5,057 bases of DNA, from positions 1-5,057 of the forward strand of contig CAKZPJ010000621.1 in the NCBI GenBank assembly GCA_937138955.1. Reading direction: 5' to 3'. This document shows, piece after piece, positions 1 through 4,257 of the stretch. The translations under genes and the position numbers were made by a program. The stretch is from an uncultured Flammeovirgaceae bacterium (lineage in GTDB: Bacteria > Bacteroidota > Bacteroidia > Cytophagales > Cyclobacteriaceae). The notes below the pieces were generated by a model. The model was not told the DNA's origin, ran no database searches, and saw only the letters and a program-made list of their open reading frames with translations. Positions within the stretch are counted from its first letter, which is position 1, and the number at the start of each line of letters is the position of its first letter.

Positions 1-316
1 CAACCAACTCGGGAGTTATCTGTTGATAAAAGGGAGTCGCTTTATATTTTGCGTACCACTTTTGTTTAGAATAAACCATGGGGCTAATTACTTCCCCAGT
101 CTCAAACTCGAGGTCGTAGAGTGGATAGGTTAGCTGCTTTTCAAATGCATAGCTTATCGTATCCCTTTCTACCAGGATCAATACGTCCCAATCAGAATCA
201 ATGCCTTCCTTGCCCCGTGCTCTTGAGCCATAAAGATATACTTCTGCTTCCGGTGCTACCTGTTGTACGCGCTGTTTTATCGCCTGTAGTAGTTTTTGGT
301 TACAATTTAAGTCCAT
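1..316 (-). CDS. MNT-type nucleotidyltransferase domain protein, 3' end off window
   Basis: A small cytoplasmic protein of the minimal nucleotidyltransferase (MNT) family within the pol-beta superfamily. About 105 residues are visible, and the reading frame is open to the left edge. The family signature is clear: GSRARG at residues 30-35, followed by D40-S-D42-W-D44, giving the GSxxRG and DxD elements that bind nucleotide and metal. The ending (KWYAKYKATPFYQQITPEL) resembles the C-terminus of the family, so only a few residues are probably missing. The ATG at 316 places the signature about 30 residues in, as is usual. An in-frame ATG at 349, only 4 bases after the stop of the upstream ATPase fragment, would add 11 residues. 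MNT proteins are often antitoxins paired with HEPN toxins, some acting by AMPylating the HEPN partner. Any partner here would lie beyond the left edge, so that role is inferred. The family call is firm. Confidence 0.88.
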   Translation of the reverse strand, partial: MDLNCNQKLLQAIKQRVQQVAPEAEVYLYGSRARGKEGIDSDWDVLILVERDTISYAFEKQLTYPLYDLEFETGEVISPMVYSKQKWYAKYKATPFYQQITPELV

Positions 317-356
317 CAACTGATTGATTTTTAGTACACATTTTCTCATCCGGTTA

Positions 357-425
357 GTTCGGGGCTGCGCGTCCCAGACAGAAGCCGTGGTCTGGCGATT
401 CAGTGGAATGACACCCAGTGCTTAC
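357..425. repeat. GC-rich hairpin-bearing segment at ATPase break point
   Basis: This segment replaces the expected continuation of the ATPase gene after the TGxH codons. It contains a perfect 6-bp inverted repeat, CCAGAC at 374-379 and GTCTGG at 390-395, with a 10-nt loop. Beside it, GGCTGCGCG at 363-371 recurs as its exact reverse complement at 741-749, inside the five-codon insertion near the start of the same pseudogene. It may be a remnant of a mobile or dispersed repeat, but only one window is available, so its dispersal cannot be shown. The outer boundaries are approximate. Confidence 0.35.
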
Positions 426-595
426 TTCTAGCAACGAAGCTATCCAACCAAATATTTTGTAGCGTCCTTTGGTAGGTTCGGTAATGCGGGAGAGAATCTT
501 CAGCAGCGTACTCTTGCCCGCCCCATTGCGCCCAATAATTCCTACTGCTTCGCCTTGCTTGATCTCAAAGTTAATATTCTTCAACGCCCAAAAGG

Positions 596-661
596 CGGAG
601 TCGGGAGTCCGGAGACCGCGGTCCGTATTCAAAGCTTCCGGTTTCCGGTCTCCCGTCTCCG
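596..661. repeat. Inverted repeat built of 7-bp units in ATPase linker
   Basis: Two 23-nt arms, 596-618 and 639-661, are reverse complements at 20 of 23 positions and are separated by 20 nt. Each arm is itself phased in sevens; read on the minus strand, 661 downward gives roughly GACCGGA, GACGGGA, GACCGGA, AACCGGA. The repeat lies within the reading frame and encodes the linker of ATPase copy 1 (about residues 41-63) between RMFR and FWALK. A decayed version with the same arrangement sits at 1386-1408 and 1444-1466 in copy 2. Confidence 0.7.
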
Positions 662-812
662 GTCCCCGAAACATCCGTGACAAGCGCTCCCGGAAAGAAC
701 CAGATTTTTGACCACCGAGTTGGTAGCGTTTGTCCCGGGGCGCGCAGCCTAAGTTTTCTACTCGTATCGCTACGTTGCTCATGGTTTTCTTAACTTTGGC
801 TTGATATACTGG

Positions 813-848
813 AGCTTACGCAGTGTCATTTTTTCGTATATTTAAGCT
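813..848 (+). promoter_or_regulatory. Dyad upstream of toxin-antitoxin operon, possible operator
   Basis: AGCTTA at 813-818 and TAAGCT at 843-848 form perfect 6-bp inverted arms with centres 30 bp apart, ending exactly at the antitoxin start codon at 849. TATATTTA at 837-844 loosely resembles the Bacteroidota -7 element (TAnnTTTG), but no TTTG lies at a fitting distance upstream. Type II toxin-antitoxin operons are usually repressed by their own proteins at such dyads, so an autoregulatory operator is plausible. It is unproven, and arms this short can arise by chance. Confidence 0.3.
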
Positions 849-1073
849 ATGAAACACGTTATTGTTATTGACGACCAAAGTAAGGCCGGGAAAAACCTGT
901 TGGAACTAGCGGAGATACTATCTGAAAATGACCAATCTATCTTTCTTGTTACCGAAGAGGAAGAAGACAAAGCTTTGCTTGAAAAGATGCTTTCTAGCCA
1001 AGATTCAGATGTTCTTAGTTCTGGTGAGAAAGCAAAGTTTCTCAACCAACTCAGAGAGCAGGCTAATTTATGA
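849..1073 (+). CDS. Putative type II antitoxin, 74 aa
   Basis: A small acidic protein encoded directly upstream of a RelE/ParE-type toxin. The toxin start overlaps this stop by 4 bases (ATGA at 1070-1073), which indicates translational coupling and is the main reason for calling it the antitoxin. I do not recognise a named DNA-binding domain. The N-terminus (KHVIVID, residues 2-8) looks like a beta strand; predicted helices follow, with a very acidic patch EEEED at 36-40 and a C-terminal helix (GEKAKFLNQLREQ) of the kind that often wraps the basic toxin. No Shine-Dalgarno sequence precedes the ATG, and the start sits at the edge of a short dyad (813-848) that may be its operator. The whole frame on the opposite strand is a shadow. 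The existence of the gene is well supported by the coupling; its antitoxin role is inferred from gene order, and the family is unassigned. Confidence 0.8.
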   Translation: MKHVIVIDDQSKAGKNLLELAEILSENDQSIFLVTEEEEDKALLEKMLSSQDSDVLSSGEKAKFLNQLREQANL

Positions 1074-1351
1074 AATTTGAAATTAGTAAAGGGTTTCAAA
1101 AGTCCTTTGGTCGGCTCAAAGATAAACAGTTGGCTATTGCCATCCTGTCGGCTATTGATGAAGTAAGCCAAGCTGATCAACCTGCTGATATTACTAATCT
1201 TAAGAAGTTGAAAGGCTATCAAACGGCCTACCGCGTTCGGGTTGGTAACTACCGTATTGGTGTATTTATTGAACCCGATGCTTCTGGCCAACTCTCCGTT
1301 ACTTTTTCTGCTTTTTCGCATCGTAAAGATATTTATAAGAAGTTTCCTTAA
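1070..1351 (+). CDS. RelE/ParE-superfamily toxin, 93 aa
   Basis: A toxin of the RelE/ParE superfamily, most like the RelE-type ribosome-dependent mRNA interferases. It has the usual length (93 residues) and order of elements: N-terminal strand KFEISKGFQKSFGRL (2-16), helices, the basic loop NLKKLKGYQTAYRVRVGNYRIGVFIE (43-68), a further strand VTFSAFSHR, and the family's C-terminal HRKDIYKKFP. The basic residues K45, K46, K48, R55, R57 and R62 and the H84-R-K-D-I-Y motif are in place, so it appears intact. It is translated from the coupled ATGA overlap with the antitoxin. Right after its TAA stop the sequence becomes the inverted remnant of an ABC ATPase, so the module's edge is sharp there. 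Superfamily membership is firm; whether it cleaves mRNA (RelE) or poisons gyrase (ParE) is not settled by sequence, though the C-terminus favours RelE. Confidence 0.92.
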   Translation: MKFEISKGFQKSFGRLKDKQLAIAILSAIDEVSQADQPADITNLKKLKGYQTAYRVRVGNYRIGVFIEPDASGQLSVTFSAFSHRKDIYKKFP

Positions 1352-1565
1352 ATCTTAAAGTTAATGTCTTTCAACACCCAGAAAACGGAGTCTGCAGTCT
1401 GGAGCGGTTCCCCACCGGAACTAGAGTCCGGATTCAAAGTTTCCGGTATTCCGATTCCTGACTCCGAAACATCCTGGATAGGCTCTCACGAAAAGAACCA
1501 CTTTTGGATGCTCCTAGTTGGTATTTCTTACCTAAATTTTCTACCCGAATGGCTACGTCGGACAT
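1352..1565 (-). pseudogene. Second remnant of Wzt-like ABC ATPase N-terminus (copy 2)
   Basis: The minus strand from ATG 1565 reads MSDVAIRVENLGKKYQLG... through SLSRMFR and then stops at TGA 1436-1434 after 43 codons. Leaving out the five-residue insertion of copy 1, 29 of the first 34 residues match the pseudogene at 354-782. Past the stop, a different frame continues with FWVLKDINFKI and a TAA at 1350-1348, equivalent to FWALKNINFEI in copy 1, so a frameshift lies in the linker. Homology ends at the toxin stop codon: Walker A and everything after it are gone. The linker holds a decayed version of the 7-bp-phased inverted repeat seen in copy 1. Both copies point the same way and flank the toxin-antitoxin operon as diverged direct repeats. 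It must be non-functional. It could be the remains of the ATPase once following the permease at 2476-3303. Confidence 0.8.
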
Positions 1566-1587
1566 AATGTGTGGTATAGTATTCTTT

Positions 1588-1622
1588 ACGATCTGGTAAG
1601 ACTCTATCTTGAGATCGTTTTT
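1588..1622 (+). terminator. Possible intrinsic terminator, plus strand
   Basis: ACGATCT at 1588-1594 pairs perfectly with AGATCGT at 1612-1618. Inside it, AAGA at 1598-1601 pairs with TCTT at 1607-1610 around a 5-nt loop, and TTTTT follows at 1618-1622. The structure fits termination of plus-strand transcription coming from the toxin-antitoxin operon, but it is 237 bp past the toxin stop and is not GC-rich. On the other strand it would sit in the leader of ATPase copy 2. Confidence 0.4.
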
Positions 1623-1956
1623 ACAAACTTAGTTAAAACCCAGAGAAGAAAAAGAGAGTAATCTGGCAACTTATCTACGAATATTACTTTCCAAGGACAA
1701 GGTTATTATCTGGTTTTTATGAAATAAACCATGATTACACAGAGACATTTTCAAGAAACAGGCAACGTTCTTTATTTAAAGTATAACATAAAAACCAAAA
1801 AAGCTACATCAGCATACTTTTTTAGTATTAGTCACTGTTGTCAGGGGTAATCGTGAAACTGTCTGAATCTCGCTACAACCGCAAAAATGCTGATTCGAAT
1901 CTTTTTTAGTCAGCTAGGGTCTTTTGGGAAACCAGAGAGTAATCGTTTAAACCTGC
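1623..1956. other. AT-rich stretch with no recognisable gene
   Basis: I see no convincing open reading frame, RNA gene or recognisable remnant on either strand here. An 11-bp sequence, AGAGAGTAATC, occurs at 1653-1663 and again at 1934-1944, which is too short to interpret. The stretch separates the ATPase remnant at 1352-1565 from the hairpin-rich region that follows. Confidence 0.5.
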
Positions 1957-2151
1957 TCCGATTCCGCGAGGTCGGATTGGGTTTTATTTGGATCAGTTTC
2001 ATAGTTAGTATGTCCTGTTTAGTTCATTGATGGACTAAAAGCAAATTCATTCATCTGCTGAAATTTGCAATTGTAACTAAAGAGATATCGGCTGAGGTTA
2101 TCCAAATAGAAAACAGGCTGTGGTAAGTAAGCCCAAGCGATGAGTCGGGCT
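1957..2151. repeat. Cluster of four short stem-loops downstream of transposase remnant
   Basis: Four dyads lie within 195 bp. (1) TCCGA 1957-1961 with TCGGA 1972-1976, extendable by wobble pairs. (2) A 22-bp near-perfect palindrome at 2018-2039 (TTTAGT...ACTAAA) with one G-T mismatch at 2024/2033. (3) GCAAATT 2041-2047 with AATTTGC 2062-2068. (4) AGCCC 2130-2134 with GGGCT 2147-2151. No gene is visible here. Their place just downstream of a Y1/HUH transposase fragment suggests end structures or REP-like hairpins of its element, but this is an inference. A structured non-coding RNA is another possibility. Confidence 0.35.
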
Positions 2152-2201
2152 GAGTAGCGGATATTAGTGATTCTATTATCCGTTTTGAAATCTATCTGAG
2201 C

Positions 2202-2426
2202 TTAGTTAAGAACATTATCCATTAATATGATACGCGCTAGAAAACGAAAATGATTGGGTAATAGACAGAAACAAAAAGTATCCAGATATCTGGATAAATA
2301 CTGATCGTACTTCTGTAGGAAATAGCGATAGTTTTCCTGGTTGTAAAAGATATTTTCCCGGTTATTACCCCGATTAAAGATATGGTAGTAGCAATCTGGC
2401 TCCAGTGGAATCACATCTTTAGCCAT
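2202..2426 (-). pseudogene. Truncated REP-associated (Y1/HUH) transposase, RAYT-like
   Basis: The N-terminal third of a TnpA_REP-type transposase, a relative of IS200/IS605 single-strand transposases thought to move REP hairpins. The 74-residue frame begins like the common Bacteroidota form: a short IPLEP lead, then CYYHIFNRGNNRENIFYNQENYRYFLQKYDQYL at about 12-44, and CLLPNHFRFLARI at about 54-66. Full-length members are near 200 residues, and the C-terminal part with the nucleophilic tyrosine is missing. In addition the metal-binding HUH motif, normally HFH in NHFHFL, reads HFR here, so even the retained part would be inactive. Homology stops around ARI, and the last residues (ILMDNVLN) look unrelated. 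It lies 49 bp downstream of the permease stop on the same strand, between the permease and the ATPase remnant, and its arrival may have helped split that pair. Confidence 0.8.
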
Positions 2427-2475
2427 CTTTTCTCATTTTAGTAGCTAATTAAACTACCCTATGGCAGTTCTCCCA

Positions 2476-3303
2476 TCAAACAATATCCGCCATCACTCGC
2501 TCTACCCGCTTAAAGTAGAACAGTCCTGATATAAGGAGTATCGCTACTAGGCTGAAGGATAGAAAAGCGTACTGACTGGGTGGGGTTCCTCCCAATAAGC
2601 ACCAGCGAAACCCTTCTACTACTCCGGCCATTGGGTTGAGGTAATAGATAGCAGTAGCCCACTTGGGGAGGTTATCGATAATAGCTGAAGCGGGATAAGC
2701 GGTAGGAGTAGCGTACAATCCAAACTGCACCAAAAAGGGCACTACGTGCTGGAAGTCGCGATAGCGAATGGTGAGAGCGCTCAGCCAGATACCTACTGAT
2801 AAAGCCGACAAAATCGTCAGCAGAATGAAAAGCGGTAAAAAGGCTAGTTGAGGTACTAACGGGTACTGATACACCAGCATCAGCACCACCACAAATAATA
2901 GCGCAATTCCGAAGTCTACAAAACCTACCACTGCCTTAGAAAGCGGAATAACCAGGCGAGGGAAATATATTTTCTTCACCATGCCCTGGGCACTAATAAT
3001 GGAGTTGCCCGATTCTTTCATTACAAAGGCAAAGTAGGTCCAAGCAGCCATACCGGTGATGGCAAACAATGGATAAGGAACCCCACCGGTGTCTACCTTC
3101 ACGGCTCGGCCGAAGACAATGGTAAAAATAGCTAGGGTTGCTAATGGTTGTAGTACTGCCCACAGCAGACCTAGAAAAGTTTGTGCGTAGCGCACCCGCA
3201 AGTCGCGGTACGCTAAAATGTAGAATAGATCGCGGTAGTGCAACAACTCTTTCAGGTTGAGCAGGCGCGAACGTTTATCGGCATCAACAACTAAATGAAC
3301 CAT
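2476..3303 (-). CDS. ABC-2 type polysaccharide export permease (Wzm/TagG-like)
   Basis: The inner-membrane permease of an ABC exporter that carries lipid-linked polysaccharide (O-antigen, capsule or similar) out of the cytoplasm. Its 275 residues match the family's usual length. It opens with the cytoplasmic NLKELLHYRDLFYILAYRDLRVRYAQTFLG region (16-45), which contains the amphipathic gate helix. Hydrophobic segments follow at about 43-64, 76-95, 126-147, 152-178, 186-204 and 248-264. Family motifs include LSALTIRYRDFQHVVPF (174-190), the ATP YPAS-type turn near 199-206, YYLNPMAGVVEGFR (220-233) and the C-terminal YFKRVERVMADIV. It looks fully intact, with start ATG at 3303. The ATPase gene that normally adjoins it is present only as two inactive stubs (354-782, 1352-1565), so it must borrow an ATPase from elsewhere or be idle. 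The substrate cannot be read from the sequence. Confidence in the family is high. Confidence 0.95.
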   Translation of the reverse strand: MVHLVVDADKRSRLLNLKELLHYRDLFYILAYRDLRVRYAQTFLGLLWAVLQPLATLAIFTIVFGRAVKVDTGGVPYPLFAITGMAAWTYFAFVMKESGNSIISAQGMVKKIYFPRLVIPLSKAVVGFVDFGIALLFVVVLMLVYQYPLVPQLAFLPLFILLTILSALSVGIWLSALTIRYRDFQHVVPFLVQFGLYATPTAYPASAIIDNLPKWATAIYYLNPMAGVVEGFRWCLLGGTPPSQYAFLSFSLVAILLISGLFYFKRVERVMADIV

Positions 3304-3444
3304 GCTGCGAATTACAAATTACCCTGTGACAATAAAAGACATTTTGGGAGTAATTCTTACAAGCACAAGTCAGAGGGCTTGGGGCGGGGAGCTAGGAGTT
3401 GGTAAACATTACCCTTTTGGTAATTATGCCCCGCTTCTTGCCCA

Positions 3445-4107
3445 TTAACAACAATCTCCGCATTCTTTCCCCTTGGCTTTTTGAAACGCTTCTCGGCCTT
3501 CTTTAAATGCAAACCAGGAGATACCCAACGCTCCCACCGCATCCACGTAGGGAATATGGAACAGTTCGTACAGGCCACTGGAAACTAATAGCAGTACCGA
3601 CAGGTACAAACAAGTCTTGGTACAGTTGGCATCAGCAATAATGGGTTGGGAATTCAGCTTGTGCCCAGCTTTGAGTTTATACTTCACCAGAAAATACATG
3701 GAGGCAATAGAGGCTATGGCAACGATGATTCCGACTAGCGTGGTGGTAGGTTGCTCACCGGCCCAGATAGTTAGTCCCGACGTTAAGATCATGCCAATGG
3801 CTAGGAAGTAAAAACAGAAACCAGTTAGTTGCAGTGCCTGCTTTTCAAATTGATCACGCTGCACTTCGGGATTACGTTGCATGCGGTAGATCATGTGAGC
3901 AATTCCAATACCGGAGAGTACTTCTACAAAACTATCAATACCGAAGCCAAACAACGCTAGCGTATCGTCTTGTAACCCATAGTAAGTTGAGACAATTCCT
4001 TCCAGAGCGTTATAGAAAATGGTAATCATACTCAGCCAGAAAGCTATCTGTAGCCAGCGTTTTTGATCTATTTGTTCGTTAGTCTTCTCTCGGGTTGTAC
4101 TGTTCAT
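3445..4107 (-). CDS. Short cation transporter (CDF-like membrane domain) with Cys-rich tail
   Basis: A 220-residue integral membrane protein resembling the membrane half of cation diffusion facilitators (COG0053-like cation transporters). It lacks the usual cytoplasmic C-terminal domain. Hydrophobic segments lie at about 21-43, 49-74, 93-114, 122-141, 165-183 and 187-201. Likely metal-site residues are N33/E36 in the first segment, D58-SFVE62 in the second (where classical CDFs have HxxxD or DxxxD), and D159-ANCTKTC166 at the start of the fifth. The extreme C-terminus, KECGDCC (C216, C219, C220), could bind a soft metal. The transported ion is unknown. It starts at ATG 4107 with no Shine-Dalgarno sequence and follows the CDF gene at 4255-5057 on the same strand by 147 bp, so the two may be co-transcribed and act in the same metal response. 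The family assignment is good, the mechanism inferred. Confidence 0.88.
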   Translation of the reverse strand: MNSTTREKTNEQIDQKRWLQIAFWLSMITIFYNALEGIVSTYYGLQDDTLALFGFGIDSFVEVLSGIGIAHMIYRMQRNPEVQRDQFEKQALQLTGFCFYFLAIGMILTSGLTIWAGEQPTTTLVGIIVAIASIASMYFLVKYKLKAGHKLNSQPIIADANCTKTCLYLSVLLLVSSGLYELFHIPYVDAVGALGISWFAFKEGREAFQKAKGKECGDCC

Positions 4108-4208
4108 AAAGAGTTATTAGTCCTTTGTCAATTATCCTCTGTCACTGGTCATCTTACCTTTTCTCTTCCTCCCTCCTCCATGATTCATTATCAATTATTC
4201 CTTTTCAA

Positions 4209-4257
4209 TTGTTCATTGTTCATTGCTCATTGCTCATTGCTCATTGCTCATTGCTCA
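4209..4257. repeat. Heptanucleotide tandem repeat, 7 units
   Basis: Seven head-to-tail 7-bp units: TTGTTCA twice (4209-4222), then TTGCTCA five times (4223-4257). Read on the minus strand the unit is TGAGCAA, and the first unit supplies the TGA stop codon (4257-4255) of the CDF gene. More degenerate 7-bp phasing seems to continue towards 4108. A repeat of this kind can change copy number by replication slippage; doing so here would alter only the spacing to the next gene, not either protein. Confidence 0.9.

Larger units (their letters stand above)
354..782 (-). pseudogene. Truncated Wzt/TagH-like ABC transporter ATP-binding protein (copy 1)
   Basis: This is the N-terminal part of an ATPase that powers export of polysaccharide (O-antigen or teichoic-acid type) through an ABC-2 permease. 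The frame encodes 142 residues; intact members are much longer (commonly over 240, and about 400 with a C-terminal carbohydrate domain). Residues 1-36 are the family start (MSNVAIRVENLG...YQLG), 37-62 a variable linker, FWALKNINFEIKQGE at 64-78, and Walker A GRNGAGKST at 84-92. ITEPTKGR and IASLLEV follow, then the sequence leaves the family after about STGCH (residue 125) and ends in an unrelated tail. The Q-loop, LSGGQ signature, Walker B and H-loop are all absent, so it cannot hydrolyse ATP normally. A five-residue insertion (CAPRD, 13-17) is missing from the second copy at 1352-1565. The natural partner would be the permease at 2476-3303. The identity is secure; that it is non-functional is a strong inference. 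Confidence 0.85.

Noticed and set aside
121..327. 68-codon open frame on the plus strand
   Set aside because: It is antisense to the nucleotidyltransferase, whose GSRARG...SDWD motif fixes the coding strand.
842..1321. 159-codon open frame on the minus strand
   Set aside because: It is antisense to the antitoxin and toxin, both of which have family or coupling support, and its translation resembles no known protein.
1364..1567. 67-codon open frame on the plus strand
   Set aside because: It is the complement of the decayed ATPase copy 2, whose minus-strand reading is clearly homologous to copy 1.
1653..1944. 11-bp direct repeat AGAGAGTAATC at 1653-1663 and 1934-1944
   Set aside because: It is short, low in complexity, and has no link to any boundary or gene, so chance is likely.
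3315..3321. TAATTTG (minus strand) as a Bacteroidota -7 promoter element for the permease
   Set aside because: It is one base short of TAnnTTTG and no upstream TTTG element lies at the expected spacing.
3408..3424. ATTACC/GGTAAT hairpin just after the short cation transporter as a terminator
   Set aside because: The stem is only 6 bp and AT-rich, with no T-run following it on the minus strand.
3357..3578. 73-codon minus-strand frame overlapping the end of the short cation transporter
   Set aside because: It is out of frame with the well-conserved transporter and shows no recognisable protein features.
4209..4257. CRISPR array
   Set aside because: The units are 7 bp and contiguous with no spacers, so this is a simple tandem repeat.
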